DNA of 64,000 bases from Caldimonas tepidiphila (GTDB lineage Bacteria > Pseudomonadota > Gammaproteobacteria > Burkholderiales > Burkholderiaceae_C), in the NCBI RefSeq assembly GCF_003569765.1, contig NZ_QXMG01000015.1:1-64000 (forward strand), in the 5' to 3' direction. The first letter of the stretch is position 1. Each line of letters opens with the position of its first letter. The notes beneath the pieces are model-generated. The model was not told the origin of the DNA and ran no database searches. It worked only from the letters and a program-made list of their open reading frames with translations. Both the position numbers and the translations under genes were made by a program. Below, piece after piece: positions 50,501 through 59,749 of this stretch.

Positions 50501-51304
50501 TCAGCGCATGCCGAGCACGTCGTCCATGCCGAAGAGGCCGCTGGGCCGCCCGGCGAGGAAGCGCACCGCGCGCAGCGAGCCCTGCGCGTAGGTGGCGCGG
50601 CTCGAGGACTTGTGCGTGATCTCGATGCGCTCGCCGGTGCCGGCGAACAGCACCGTGTGGTCGCCGACGATGTCGCCGCCGCGCACGGTGGCGAAGCCGA
50701 TCGTGCTCGGGTCGCGCTCGCCGGTGACGCCCTCGCGGCCGTAGACCGCGCATTCCTTCAGGTCGCGGCCGAGCGCGGCGGCGACCACCTCGCCCATCTT
50801 CAGCGCGGTGCCGCTGGGCGCGTCGACCTTGTGGCGGTGGTGCGCCTCGACGATCTCGATGTCGTAGCCCTCGCTCAAGGCGCGTGCGGCCATGTCGAGC
50901 AGTTTCAGCACGACGTTGACGCCGACGCTCATGTTGGGCGCCATCACGACCGCGACCTGCTGGGCGACCGCGTCGATCTCGGCCTTCTGGGCGTCGGTGA
51001 AGCCGGTGGTGCCGATGACGGCCTTCACGCCGAGCTCGCGGCACACCGCGAGGTGGGCCAGCGTGCCCTCGGGGCGCGTGAAGTCGATCAGCACGTCGGC
51101 GCCGGCCAGGCCCTCGCGCAGGTCGGCGGTGATCTTCACGCCGCTTTCCTGGCCGAGGAAGGCGGCGGCGTCCTGGCCGAGGGCCGGGCTCGTGGGCAGG
51201 TCGAGGGCGCCGGCGAGCGTGCAGTCGTCGGCGGCCATCACGGCCTCGATCAGCATGCGGCCCATGCGGCCGGAACTGCCGGCGATCGCGATGCGGTGGG
51301 TCAT
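50501..51304 (-). CDS. dapB: 4-hydroxy-tetrahydrodipicolinate reductase
   Basis: A 267-residue NAD(P)H reductase of the lysine/diaminopimelate pathway. [15 protein letters not shown] binds the cofactor; [15 protein letters not shown] and [10 protein letters not shown] follow; [20 protein letters not shown] carries the catalytic His and substrate Lys. ATG 51304 is used; an upstream in-frame start would overlap the bamE end. It sits between bamE and exbB. Confidence 0.96.
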   Translation of the reverse strand: MTHRIAIAGSSGRMGRMLIEAVMAADDCTLAGALDLPTSPALGQDAAAFLGQESGVKITADLREGLAGADVLIDFTRPEGTLAHLAVCRELGVKAVIGTTGFTDAQKAEIDAVAQQVAVVMAPNMSVGVNVVLKLLDMAARALSEGYDIEIVEAHHRHKVDAPSGTALKMGEVVAAALGRDLKECAVYGREGVTGERDPSTIGFATVRGGDIVGDHTVLFAGTGERIEITHKSSSRATYAQGSLRAVRFLAGRPSGLFGMDDVLGMR

Positions 51305-51323
51305 GTCGGAATCGGAAGAAGGT

Positions 51324-51869
51324 TCAGCGGGACTCGGTTTCGAGCGGCGGGTAGTCACGCGGCGGCGTGGCCGGCAGCGCCGGGGCGGTTTCGGGGCGGG
51401 CGGCCGCGGGCAGGCGCCGCAGCTGGTCCTCGCTCAGCTCCAGCGAGGGCGGCTTGCCGCCGGCCTTGTTGCGGCGCGTGTCGATCGAGTCGACGAACTC
51501 GCGCTCGCCCGGCAGCTCGCCGGCCTCCAGCTTCGCGAGGCGCTCGCCGTCGAAGAAGGCGGTGACGCGCCGCTCCTGCGGCTGCGCGCCCTGGCGACGG
51601 ATCGTGAAGACATAGTCCCAGCGGTTCTCGTGGAAGATGCTTGTGAGCAGCGGCGAGCCGAGCACCTCGCGCACCTGGGCACGCGACATGCCGGGTTGCA
51701 CCGCGGCGGCCATCTCCTGCGTGACGACGTTGCCCTGCACGATCTCGATGCGGTAGGGCGTGAGGACGCCGAGCAGGCGGTCGGACGGCTGCAGCGAACC
51801 GCAGGCGCCGAGCAGGATGGGCAGGGCGAGCGCCGCGGGGAGCAGGCCCGCTCGTTTCGTGATGGACAT
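51324..51869 (-). CDS. bamE: Outer membrane assembly lipoprotein BamE
   Basis: A 181-residue lipoprotein with lipobox LLGAC (Cys23). The SmpA/OmlA core is clear: [48 protein letters not shown], then a Pro-rich C-terminal tail longer than in E. coli. It is part of the BAM complex that folds outer-membrane proteins. Divergent from fur, as in most betaproteobacteria; the shared 110-base gap should hold both promoters. Confidence 0.93.
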   Translation of the reverse strand: MSITKRAGLLPAALALPILLGACGSLQPSDRLLGVLTPYRIEIVQGNVVTQEMAAAVQPGMSRAQVREVLGSPLLTSIFHENRWDYVFTIRRQGAQPQERRVTAFFDGERLAKLEAGELPGEREFVDSIDTRRNKAGGKPPSLELSEDQLRRLPAAARPETAPALPATPPRDYPPLETESR

Positions 51870-51980
51870 AGGGCTTTGCCGGCCCGGGCCCTGGAGGCCG
51901 AGGCAACCTCGATATGATTCGCCGCATTCTAGCGGCTGGGGTACAGCGCCAGCCGTGGCAGTTTTCGGAGCCGCCCACCC

Positions 51981-52409
51981 ATGACCAATGTCGACGAACT
52001 CAAGAGCAGCGGCCTGAAGGCCACGCTGCCCCGGCTGAAGATCCTCGAGGTCTTCCAGCGCGGTGAGCAACGGCACATGACGGCCGAGGATGTCTTCAAG
52101 GCCCTGCTGGTCGAGGGGTCGGACATCGGCCTCGCGACCGTGTACCGGGTGCTGATGCAGTTCGAGCAGGCCGGGCTGCTGTCGCGCAACCACTTCGAGA
52201 GCGGCAAGGCGGTGTTCGAGCTCAACGAGGGCAAGCACCACGACCACCTGGTCTGCATGGACTGCGGCCGCGTCGAGGAGTTCTACGACGCCGAGATCGA
52301 GAAGCGCCAGCATGCGATCGCGCAGGAGCGCGGCTTCAGGCTGCAGGACCATGCGCTCGCGCTCTACGCGAGCTGCACGCGCGAGAGCTGCCCGCACAAG
52401 CTCAAGTGA
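51981..52409 (+). CDS. fur: Ferric uptake regulator Fur
   Basis: A 142-residue metal-dependent repressor. The DNA-binding winged helix (about 10-80) includes ATLPRLKILEVF and IGLATVYRVLMQFEQAGL; the metal sites are in the HHDHLVCMDCGRVEEF region, and a C-terminal CTRESCPHK pair supplies further Cys ligands. With Fe(II) it represses iron-uptake genes; the Fur-box-like site at 10348 is a likely target. Followed by a rho-independent terminator. Confidence 0.96.
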   Translation: MTNVDELKSSGLKATLPRLKILEVFQRGEQRHMTAEDVFKALLVEGSDIGLATVYRVLMQFEQAGLLSRNHFESGKAVFELNEGKHHDHLVCMDCGRVEEFYDAEIEKRQHAIAQERGFRLQDHALALYASCTRESCPHKLK

Positions 52410-52445
52410 AGCCGGGCGGGCGGCGCCGCCCGCCGGGGTGCATCG

Positions 52446-52470
52446 AAGGGGCCGGTCGCGGCCCCTTTTC
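52446..52470. terminator. Rho-independent terminator between fur and hprK
   Basis: AAGGGGCC and GGCCCCTT form an eight-pair stem with a six-base loop followed by a T tract on the plus strand. A-rich flank on the other side lets it also end hprK transcription. Confidence 0.8.
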
Positions 52471-52475
52471 CTTCG

Positions 52476-53426
52476 TCACTCGCCGCGCTGCATCGCGCGC
52501 TGGTGCCGCTCGATGAACTCGCGGTAGGTGTCGATGCCGCGCAACTGCAGGATGGTGTTGCGCACCGCCGACTCGACCAGCACCGCGAGGTTGCGGCCCG
52601 CATCGACCGCGATCACGACCTTGCGGATCGGCATGCCGAGCACGTCCTCGTACAACGGCTCGTAGGGCAGGCGCTCGAAGTCGCGCTCCATCGTCTCCTT
52701 GCGCACCAGGTGCACGATGAGCTTGAGCGGCATCTTGCGGCGCACCGCGGTCTCGCCGAAGATCGCCTTGATGTCGAGCAGGCCGATGCCGCGCACCTCG
52801 AGCAGGTTCAGCAGCAGCTCGGGGCAGCGGCCCTCGATCGTGGTCTGGCGCACGCGGTAGAGGTCGACCGCGTCGTCGGCCACGAGCCCGTGGCCGCGCG
52901 AGATCAGCTCCAGGCCGAGCTCGCTCTTGCCCAGGCCCGATTCGCCGGTCAGCAGCACGCCCAGCCCCAGGATGTCCATGAACACGCCGTGGCGCGTGGT
53001 GCGCTCGGCGAAGTGCAGCGCGAGGTAGGCGCGCAGCACGTCGATCACCTGGCCGGCCGACTCGCTTGTGACGAAGAGCGGGATGTCGGCGCGCTCGCAC
53101 ATCGCGACCAGCGCCTCGGGCGGCGTCTGCGCGTCGGCCACCACCACCGCGGGCGGCTCGAGCGTGACGATGCGCGAGATGCGCCGCGTCTGGTCGTCCG
53201 GGGTGACGGCCTCGAGGTACTCGCACTCGCGTCGCCCGACGATCTGCACCCGGTAGGGGTGGATGTAGTTCAGGTAGCCCACGAGGTCGGCGGCCGACTG
53301 CGCGTCGCGGATCGCGACCTCGTCGAAGCGGCGTTCGGGGTGGGCGTGGCCGGCGATCCACTGCCACTTCAAGGTCGCGCGCTGGGCTTCGAACAGGGCC
53401 TCGGCGCTGATCGCGGTCGGTTTCAA
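52476..53426 (-). CDS. hprK: HPr kinase/phosphorylase
   Basis: A 316-residue bifunctional kinase/phosphorylase. His146 in [12 protein letters not shown], the P-loop GESGLGKS (161-168), DDAVDLYR and the C-terminal capping signature [24 protein letters not shown] are present. In betaproteobacteria it modifies HPr of the nitrogen-related/incomplete PTS rather than sugar uptake. It lies downstream of ptsN on the same strand, the usual arrangement. Confidence 0.95.
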   Translation of the reverse strand: MKPTAISAEALFEAQRATLKWQWIAGHAHPERRFDEVAIRDAQSAADLVGYLNYIHPYRVQIVGRRECEYLEAVTPDDQTRRISRIVTLEPPAVVVADAQTPPEALVAMCERADIPLFVTSESAGQVIDVLRAYLALHFAERTTRHGVFMDILGLGVLLTGESGLGKSELGLELISRGHGLVADDAVDLYRVRQTTIEGRCPELLLNLLEVRGIGLLDIKAIFGETAVRRKMPLKLIVHLVRKETMERDFERLPYEPLYEDVLGMPIRKVVIAVDAGRNLAVLVESAVRNTILQLRGIDTYREFIERHQRAMQRGE

Positions 53427-53481
53427 GGACGAGGACGGAAGACGGGACGGGGGCGCCGCAGCGCAAGGGCGAGGACGTGCA

Positions 53482-53952
53482 TCAGGCGACCGATTTCAGG
53501 GGCTGCCAGTTCGAGATCAGCTCGTGCACCTTGACGGCCTCGGTCTCGGCCTTCAGGCGCTCGCGCAGCTCGCGGTCGCTCAGCAGCTCGGCGATCTCCG
53601 ACAGGATCTCGAGGTGCCGCTGCGTCGCTGCCTCCGGCACCAGCAGGAAGATCAGCAGGCTGACGGGCTCGTCGTCCGGCGCGTCGAAGGGAATCGGATT
53701 GAGCACCCGCAGCACGGCGGCGAGCGGGTTCTTCAGGCCCTTGATGCGGCCGTGCGGGATCGCCACGCCGTGGCCCAGCCCGGTGGAGCCGAGCCGCTCG
53801 CGGGCGAAGAGATTGTCGGTGACGAGCGCCCGCGCAATCGAGTGCTGGTTCTCGAACAGCAGTCCGGCGTGTTCGAACACCCGCTTCTTGCTTGTGGCGT
53901 CCACGTTCACCAGCACGTTGCTGGCAGGCAGGATGGCGGCGAGACGGTTCAT
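53482..53952 (-). CDS. ptsN: PTS IIA-like nitrogen regulatory protein PtsN (EIIA-Ntr)
   Basis: A 156-residue EIIA domain with the phosphorylatable His67 in [15 protein letters not shown]. It belongs to the nitrogen phosphotransferase system that regulates potassium homeostasis, carbon/nitrogen balance and phosphate signalling. ATG 53952 gives [23 protein letters not shown], the family start; the frame extends eight codons upstream without support. Next gene downstream is hprK after 55 bases. Confidence 0.94.
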   Translation of the reverse strand: MNRLAAILPASNVLVNVDATSKKRVFEHAGLLFENQHSIARALVTDNLFARERLGSTGLGHGVAIPHGRIKGLKNPLAAVLRVLNPIPFDAPDDEPVSLLIFLLVPEAATQRHLEILSEIAELLSDRELRERLKAETEAVKVHELISNWQPLKSVA

Positions 53953-54127
53953 GCGATCACAGCGTTTGACCTTCAACTACCGAAGCAGCCTGGGCCCGCG
54001 CATCAACTAAGCAAAACGGCGGATTATAGAAAGAGGGCTTTCTGTAAAAGAGAGCTCCACTTCCCGCGTGGGGGCTGATTTTGCACAGTCTGTGGTAGCG
54101 CATCAATCGCCCTTTCCATCTCTGCAA

Positions 54128-54155
54128 GCAAAACGGCGGCCTGCCGGCCGCCGTG
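54128..54155 (-). terminator. Rho-independent terminator after hpf
   Basis: Read on the minus strand, ACGGCGGCC and GGCCGCCGT form a nine-pair stem with a four-base loop followed by TTTT. It separates hpf from ptsN. Part of the stem belongs to a 14-base direct repeat AAGCAAAACGGCGG, also found at 54009. Confidence 0.75.
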
Positions 54156-54178
54156 TCCATGGGGTGTGCCGGGCTGCC

Positions 54179-54520
54179 TCAGGCGACCGGCTCGCCCATG
54201 CGCCGGGGGGTGACGTGGTGGTGATCCTGCACCCGGGTCTTGTAACGCATCACCTGGCGGTCGAGTCGGTCCGCCAGTTGATCGATCGCGGCATAGAGAT
54301 CCTCGTGGGTCTCCTCGATGAAGATGTCCTTGCCCTTCACGTGCACGGTGGCTCCGGCCCTTTGCCGGCGCTCCTTCTCCTTCAGATTGTCCACGCTGAG
54401 ACGCACGGAGATGTCGACGACCTGGTCAAAGTGACGGGTCACCTTGTCCAGCTTCGTGAGCACGTACTCGCGCAAGGCGGGGCTTACATCGAGATGGTTG
54501 CCACTGATCGTCAGGTTCAT
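54179..54520 (-). CDS. hpf: Ribosome hibernation-promoting factor, short form
   Basis: A 113-residue protein with the HPF/YfiA fold: [41 protein letters not shown], then [36 protein letters not shown]. Short HPF dimerises 70S ribosomes into inactive 100S particles in stationary phase together with RMF. AGGAGGA precedes the ATG at 54520. It is upstream of ptsN-hprK as usual, but rpoN, its common neighbour, is absent. Confidence 0.93.
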   Translation of the reverse strand: MNLTISGNHLDVSPALREYVLTKLDKVTRHFDQVVDISVRLSVDNLKEKERRQRAGATVHVKGKDIFIEETHEDLYAAIDQLADRLDRQVMRYKTRVQDHHHVTPRRMGEPVA

Positions 54521-54913
54521 GCGTATCCTCCTGTTGCTGAGGGGTTGCGGGAATCGATTCAGGGTTGCGATCCGTCTTGTGATCTGCTGGTCTGCGAGTC
54601 CAGTGTGCCCCCCTTGCCTGCATGAGGCAACAGGCGACCCAAAGACCGGAGCGGATCTGTGCGAAATCCCCGCCCGGCAAAATTTGCGCGATGATGCGAG
54701 GCTTTCCTCGCAGGGAAGCTGGTAACAATCGGTCGGGCTTGCCGCCGATTTGAAAATTATTCCGGTGACGCGCTCCGGCGTCGCATACGCAGCGTGAGCG
54801 CCCGGGAACCGGACGTCAGGTTCGCGCCAGGGACGGTCGCGTCGATCCTGCGCGCGCCCGGCGCAGTCCGCAAGGGGCTGCTGCTGCCCGGAAGCGGCCG
54901 GGCGCAGGCCGTC
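54521..54913. other. 393-base gap between hpf and pepP
   Basis: No coding frame is credible. The hpf-proximal part should contain the hpf promoter. Two compact inverted repeats are visible: TTGCCT-GCATG-AGGCAA (54614-54630) and TGCGAGG-CTTT-CCTCGCA (54695-54712). Near 54740-54760 there is an AT-rich patch (GAAAATTATTCC) unusual for this genome. There is no sign of a degraded rpoN. Confidence 0.45.
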
Positions 54914-56734
54914 TCACGCCGCGGCGAGCGGGCGCGTGCGCGCCTGCAGCCAGGCGAGCGCCTCGCCCTGCACGCGCGGCGCCACGCGCCGCAGCACCTC
55001 CGCATGGTAGGCGTCGAGCCAGGCGCGCTCGTCCTCGCGCAGCAGCGCGGCGTCGATGCAGCGCGTGTCGATCGGGCACAGCGTCAGCGTCTCGAAGCGC
55101 AGCCAGTCGCCGAACTCGCTGTGCTGCGCGGCCTGGTTCAGCGCCAGGTTCTCGATGCGCACGCCCCATTGCCCGGCCCGGTAGAGGCCGGGCTCGATCG
55201 AGGTCACCATGCCGGCCTCCATCGCGGTGTGCGGCTCCGGCGGCGCGTGCCAGGACAGGGCCTGGGGCCCCTCGTGGACGTTCAGGAAGTAGCCGACGCC
55301 GTGGCCGGTGCCGTGGCCGTAGTCGAGGCCGTGCTCCCACAGCGGCGCGCGCGCGACCGCGTCGAGCAGCGGGCTGCGGATGCCGCGCGGGAAGCTCAGG
55401 CGCGACATCGCGATCAGGCTCCTGAGCACCAGCGTGAAGTCCCGCTTCTGCGCCGCCGATGGCGTGCCGACCGGCACGACGCGCGTGATGTCGGTGGTGC
55501 CGCCGAGGTACTGGCCGCCCGAGTCGATCAGCAGCAGCCCGTCGCCCTCGATCGCCGCATGCGCGGCCTCGGTGGCGCGGTAGTGCGGCATCGCGCCGTT
55601 GGCGTTGAAGCCGGCGATGGTCGCAAAGCTCGGGCTGACGAAGCCGGCGCGCCGTGCGCGCGCGGCGGTGATGCGTTCGTCGATCGTCAGCTCGGTGATG
55701 CGCCCGCGACCGAGCGCGCCTTCGAACCAGGCGAAGAATTCGGCCAGCGCCGCGCCGTCCTCGGCCATCGTCTCGCGCAGGTGCTCGGCCTCGGCCGCGG
55801 ACTTCCGCGACTTGGCCAGCGTCGTCGGGTTGACGGCCTCGACCACGCGCATGCCCTCGGGCACGGCCTCGCGCAGTCCCAGCGTGACGCGGCGCGGATC
55901 GAGCAGCAGCGTGTCGCCCTGCGGCAGCGCCGCGAGCCGCGCCGCCGCCTCGCCATAGGGGGCGAGCCGCACGCCGTCGGCCGCGAGCGCCTCGCGCAGC
56001 GGCGGCGGCACCTTCGCGGCGTCGATGAACAGCGTCGCCCCGTCCAGCCCGACGAGCGCGTGCGCGACGAAGACCGGGTTGTACGGCACGTCCGAGCCGC
56101 GCAGGTTCAGCAGCCACGCGAGGTCGTCGAGCGTCGAGATCAGGTGCCACTGCGCGCCGTGGTGCTGCATCTGCACGCGCAGCCCGGCCAGCCGTGCGGC
56201 GCGCGGCTGCGTCGCGTGGGGGGGCAGATGCTCGTAGACGGGGGGCGCCGGCAGCCCGGGGCGCGCGGGCCAGACCTCGTCGAGCAGGTCGAGTTCGGTG
56301 CGCAGCGTCGCGCCGCGCGCCGCCAGCGCGGACTGCAGCTGGCGTGCGCCGGCAAGGCCCAGCACCCGGCCGTCGGCGCCGACCGCGTCGCCCGGCCCCA
56401 TGCGTCCGGCCAGCCATTCGATGTGCTGCAGGCTGCCGCCGGCGCTGATCTTCATCAATTCGATGCCGGTGCCGTCCAGCTCGGCCTCGGCCTGCACCCA
56501 GTAGCGGCTGTCGGCCCACAGGCCCGCGTGCTCGTGCGTGACGACGAGCGTGCCCATCGAGCCGGTGAAGCCCGACAGCCACTCGCGCGCCTTCCAGCGC
56601 TCGGGCAGGTATTCGCTCAGGTGCGGGTCCGCGCTCGGCGCGATCCAGGCGGCGAGCCCGTGGCGCTGCATCGCGGCCCGCAATGCGGCGATGCGGTGGC
56701 GGATGTCGGCCGGCGGGGCGGCGGTGCTGTCCAT
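54914..56734 (-). CDS. Aminopeptidase P family protein (M24B, three-domain Xaa-Pro type)
   Basis: A 606-residue metallopeptidase. Two creatinase-like N-terminal domains (about 15-305) precede the pita-bread catalytic domain (about 310-540) with metal ligands in LLIDSGGQYLGGTTDITR (two Asp), GHGTGHGVG (His), TSIEPGLYR (Glu) and VRIENLAL (Glu). The C-terminal extension matches eukaryote-like XPNPEP1 and bacterial 600-residue forms, longer than E. coli PepP. It removes N-terminal residues preceding proline. ATG 56734. Confidence 0.92.
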   Translation of the reverse strand: MDSTAAPPADIRHRIAALRAAMQRHGLAAWIAPSADPHLSEYLPERWKAREWLSGFTGSMGTLVVTHEHAGLWADSRYWVQAEAELDGTGIELMKISAGGSLQHIEWLAGRMGPGDAVGADGRVLGLAGARQLQSALAARGATLRTELDLLDEVWPARPGLPAPPVYEHLPPHATQPRAARLAGLRVQMQHHGAQWHLISTLDDLAWLLNLRGSDVPYNPVFVAHALVGLDGATLFIDAAKVPPPLREALAADGVRLAPYGEAAARLAALPQGDTLLLDPRRVTLGLREAVPEGMRVVEAVNPTTLAKSRKSAAEAEHLRETMAEDGAALAEFFAWFEGALGRGRITELTIDERITAARARRAGFVSPSFATIAGFNANGAMPHYRATEAAHAAIEGDGLLLIDSGGQYLGGTTDITRVVPVGTPSAAQKRDFTLVLRSLIAMSRLSFPRGIRSPLLDAVARAPLWEHGLDYGHGTGHGVGYFLNVHEGPQALSWHAPPEPHTAMEAGMVTSIEPGLYRAGQWGVRIENLALNQAAQHSEFGDWLRFETLTLCPIDTRCIDAALLREDERAWLDAYHAEVLRRVAPRVQGEALAWLQARTRPLAAA

Positions 56735-56752
56735 GGCGGTTCTCCGGCAACG

Positions 56753-56787
56753 AGAAAGCCCGCGCGCCGGATGCCGGCGGCGCGGGC
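56753..56787 (-). terminator. Hairpin terminator for the flavoprotein gene
   Basis: On the minus strand a GC stem (GCCCGCGCCGCCGG with CCGGCGCGCGGGC, one bulge) is followed by CTTTCTC. It lies about 70 bases downstream of the 56855 stop. The T tract is weak. Confidence 0.55.
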
Positions 56788-56854
56788 GGGGCCGATCGAT
56801 TCTAGACAGCGGCGGCGTGCCGCGCCGGCGCCGGGGAGGGCCGGTTCCCGGGGC

Positions 56855-58120
56855 TCAGGCCGCCTGCGCGACCGCCGGGGAGAACGGCTGCAGCACCTGC
56901 TGCACGGCCGGCGTCGGCTGCAGCAGTCGCTCGACCAGTTCGCGCACGCTGCGGATCTGCGCGCCGAAGGGGAGGCTGCCCGCGCCGCGGAAGAACAGGC
57001 CCTTCTTGACGTCGCCGCGCATCGCGGCGGCGAGCTGGTTGTCGATGCAGAACTGGCCCCAGCCGGGCAGCCCGTCGCGCAGGCCGCACTGCGCGAGGCA
57101 GTCGAAGGCCTTGGTGCAGCTCGACTTCGCATGTGCGACCGCCTGCAGCCGTTCTTCCGCCTTCATGTAGGCCTTCAGCCAGGGCGTCGCGACGGCGCGC
57201 GCGGGCAGGCCCGCGACGCTGGTGAACTCGACCATGTCCTCGTCGCGCGCCTCGGCGAGCACCCGCTTGAACTCGGGGTGAGCGTCGCCCTCGACCGTGA
57301 CCGCGAAGGGCGTGCCGAGCTGCACCGCGGCCGCACCCAGGTCCTGCAGCTTGCGGATCTCCTCGAAGCTGCGGATGCCGCCGGCTGGGATCAGCGGGAT
57401 CTCCTTCTCATAGCCGGCCTTGCGCAGGAAGTCCTGCGTCTCCGGCAGCACCCGCTCGAAGTCGAAGCGCGGGTCGCTCAGGTCGGCGATCTTCGCGGCC
57501 CCGAGGTGACCGCCCGCCAGGCGCGGGTGCTCGATCACGATGGCATCGGGCAGGCGCTTCTTGCGCTCCCACTTCTTGACGATCAGCTGCACGCCGCGCG
57601 CGTCCGACAGGATCGGGATCAGCGCCGCCTTCGGGTGGTCCACCGCGAGGTCCGGCAGGTCCAGCGGCAGGCCCGCGCCGACCACCACCGCGTCGATGCC
57701 CGCCTCGAGCGAGCGCCTGACGTAGTTGGCGTAGTCGCTGACCGCGCGCATCACGTTCATCGCGATCAGGCCGCGCCCCTGGGACAGTTCGCGCGCGGCA
57801 CGGATCTCGCGCTCGAGCGCCTCCAGGTTGGCGGCATTGATCTTCTCCTTGGCCTCCTCGCCCATGCCGAGGCCGGTGGTGCGCTCCATCAGGTCGGGGT
57901 GATGGCGGCGCAGGTCCACCGACGACAGCGTGCCCACGCCGCCGAGCGCGGCCACCGCGCCCGCCAGCCGGTGCGCCGAGACGCCCACGCCCATGCCGCC
58001 CTGCACGATCGGCAGCAGCCGCCGCTCGCCCAGCGACAGGGCCTTCAGACCGTGGCGGTCCAGCACGGCGGCCAGGTCCGGGGCGATGTGGGAGGATGGG
58101 GTGCAGGCTTCAGCAGTCAT
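56855..58120 (-). CDS. Nitronate monooxygenase-like FMN protein
   Basis: A 421-residue TIM-barrel flavoprotein of the 2-nitropropane dioxygenase/NPD family. LLPIVQGGMGVGVSAHRLAGAVAALGGVGTLSSVDL is the N-terminal FMN-binding motif; IDAVVVGAGLPLDLP, HLGAAKIAD and LIPAGGIRSFEEIRKLQDLGAAAVQLGTPFAVT follow. It carries a Cys-containing C-terminal section (SSCTKAFDCLAQCG) seen in the larger NPD class. It may oxidise nitronates or act as an NAD(P)H:quinone-type reductase; the substrate cannot be assigned. Confidence 0.83.
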   Translation of the reverse strand: MTAEACTPSSHIAPDLAAVLDRHGLKALSLGERRLLPIVQGGMGVGVSAHRLAGAVAALGGVGTLSSVDLRRHHPDLMERTTGLGMGEEAKEKINAANLEALEREIRAARELSQGRGLIAMNVMRAVSDYANYVRRSLEAGIDAVVVGAGLPLDLPDLAVDHPKAALIPILSDARGVQLIVKKWERKKRLPDAIVIEHPRLAGGHLGAAKIADLSDPRFDFERVLPETQDFLRKAGYEKEIPLIPAGGIRSFEEIRKLQDLGAAAVQLGTPFAVTVEGDAHPEFKRVLAEARDEDMVEFTSVAGLPARAVATPWLKAYMKAEERLQAVAHAKSSCTKAFDCLAQCGLRDGLPGWGQFCIDNQLAAAMRGDVKKGLFFRGAGSLPFGAQIRSVRELVERLLQPTPAVQQVLQPFSPAVAQAA

Positions 58121-58351
58121 GATGGATCCGGATCGATGGGAAAACGGGCCGGGAGCCCGCCGGAGCGAGAAGCTACCGGGCTGCGGAGGGTGGGGGCTTG
58201 CGCGATATCAAGACCGATCGGGATCGCGGGGGGCGCCGCGGAGCCGGCGGCGGAGGGCTTGCCCGGCTGCCGCGAAAGCGGCGCCGAACCCGGGAACGGC
58301 AGGGGCGCACGCCAGGTCGAGCCGGCGCGGCCCTGCTGCCCGCGGAGGCGC

Positions 58352-58918
58352 TCAGCGGGCGTTGCGCAACAGCGTGCGGGTGGTGCCGTCGACCGGCAGC
58401 ACGTAGTCGTGCACCGCCAGCGCGACGTTGGTGTGGGGCTGGATCACCTTCAGATTGACGAAGATGAAGTCGCTGCTCTCGCCGTAGGTGCCGACGATGA
58501 CCGCCTGCGCGTCGTGCGTCGCGGCGATGTCGCGCAGCTCGCGCGTCAGCATCATCTCCCCCTGGTCGCGCTTCATGTAGACGTTGTTGCTGAACTTCAT
58601 CTCCACCATGCGGTGGCCGGCCTTCGCGAAGCGCGCCGAGACCTGCTCGGACACGAGGCGGCCGAAGGTGGACGAGCGCTCGAGCGCATCGATGTTCACG
58701 ACCGTGGCGACGATGAGCGGGTGTCCGGTCGGGACCTTGCCTTGCAGCTGCGCCAGCAGGGCCTCGGCGGCGCGGTAGTTCGCCGGCACGAAGGGGTTGG
58801 TGGCCGCTTCCTCGTAGGTGGGCATCCTGCGCGTGGCGGAGGTCTCGGTGGCGCAGGCGGAAACGAGCAGGGTCAGCGCGGCGGCGAGCGCCGCGGCAGG
58901 CAGGCGGGCACGGTTCAT
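58352..58918 (-). CDS. FlgO-like lipoprotein
   Basis: A 188-residue protein with lipobox LLVSAC and a FlgO-type domain: NYRAAEALLAQLQGKVPTGHPLIVATVVNIDALERSSTFGRLVSEQVSARFAKAGHRMVEMKF. FlgO proteins are outer-membrane lipoproteins of the flagellar H-ring in Vibrio, but the family is widespread in non-flagellar settings. The ATG overlaps the stop of the preceding lipoprotein gene by one base, so the two are coupled. No flagellar gene is nearby. Confidence 0.8.
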   Translation of the reverse strand: MNRARLPAAALAAALTLLVSACATETSATRRMPTYEEAATNPFVPANYRAAEALLAQLQGKVPTGHPLIVATVVNIDALERSSTFGRLVSEQVSARFAKAGHRMVEMKFSNNVYMKRDQGEMMLTRELRDIAATHDAQAVIVGTYGESSDFIFVNLKVIQPHTNVALAVHDYVLPVDGTTRTLLRNAR

Positions 58919-59604
58919 CACTGGGCCCCCTTCACCTGGAAGGTCTTGACCGAGGTCTGGCTCTGCGATTCGTAGAGCGTCCGGTCCTTGTCCGCGACGT
59001 AATAGGCCGTGGTGATGCGCGCGAGGTACTTGCTGGTGTCCGAGATGCTGGCGGTGACGATGATCTCGGTTTGCGGCGTGTCGCCCGAGGCGAGTTCGGA
59101 GCCGGAGGCCTGCAGCGAGTCGTGCACGAGCACGGCCAGGGCGGCCGCTACGCCGGCGGAAGCCCGCTCCGCAACTTCGTAGAGCGCGTACAACCCTGTC
59201 CCGAGCGCGGTCAGTTGACCCGCAGCGTGGTACTTTGCCCGGCTAGGAGAGAAGGGCACCGCCTGCGTGTCGACCTCGACCAGCAGCACGCCGGCGTCCG
59301 GCGCCTTCAGCACCTGGTGGCCGGACTGCACGAGCGCGGTGGTCAGCTGCACGGCAAAGGCGCGCTCGAACGCGCTGCCCTCGATCGGTGCGGAAGTGCG
59401 CACGTGCAGACGCGAGTTCGCCGGCAGCTTGTCGGTCAGTTGCCGGGCAAGGTCCTTCGCGATCACGTTCCAGTGCGCCGCGGCCTGCAGCTTCTGCTGC
59501 TTGGTGGTGCCGAAGTTGGTGGCGATCGGCGTTTCCGAATACGGTGCCGCGCAGCCTGCCGCCAGTGCGGCGACAGCAAGCATCCCTGTCAGTCTGGTTT
59601 TCAT
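58918..59604 (-). CDS. Lipoprotein of unknown function coupled to the FlgO-like gene
   Basis: A 228-residue protein with lipobox ALAAGC (MKTRLTGMLAVAALAAGCAAP). The body has a central segment VHVRTSAPIEGSAFERAFAVQLTTALVQSGHQVLK resembling the nucleotide-independent fold of FlgO/CsgG-type periplasmic domains, then an Ala-rich hydrophobic stretch (about 125-160). ATG 59604 begins the signal; the frame continues upstream without similarity. Probably forms an outer-membrane complex with the downstream FlgO-like product. Confidence 0.65.
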   Translation of the reverse strand: MKTRLTGMLAVAALAAGCAAPYSETPIATNFGTTKQQKLQAAAHWNVIAKDLARQLTDKLPANSRLHVRTSAPIEGSAFERAFAVQLTTALVQSGHQVLKAPDAGVLLVEVDTQAVPFSPSRAKYHAAGQLTALGTGLYALYEVAERASAGVAAALAVLVHDSLQASGSELASGDTPQTEIIVTASISDTSKYLARITTAYYVADKDRTLYESQSQTSVKTFQVKGAQ

Positions 59605-59749
59605 TTCGTTCTCTCTGGAAGCCACGAGGGGCACGCAATTCCCGGCAGAGAGCGCCAAGCCGTCGCGCGAGAGGACAGTGCGCCTGCTGCGTGTGCATGC
59701 GCGCGCTAGTGTGCTGATGGAAACAATTTTTTACAAGGGGCCCGGCCGG

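Noticed and set aside
54009-54139. 14-base direct repeat AAGCAAAACGGCGG as a mobile-element footprint
   Set aside because: Only two copies about 117 bases apart; the second is part of the hpf terminator stem, and nothing transposon-like lies between them.
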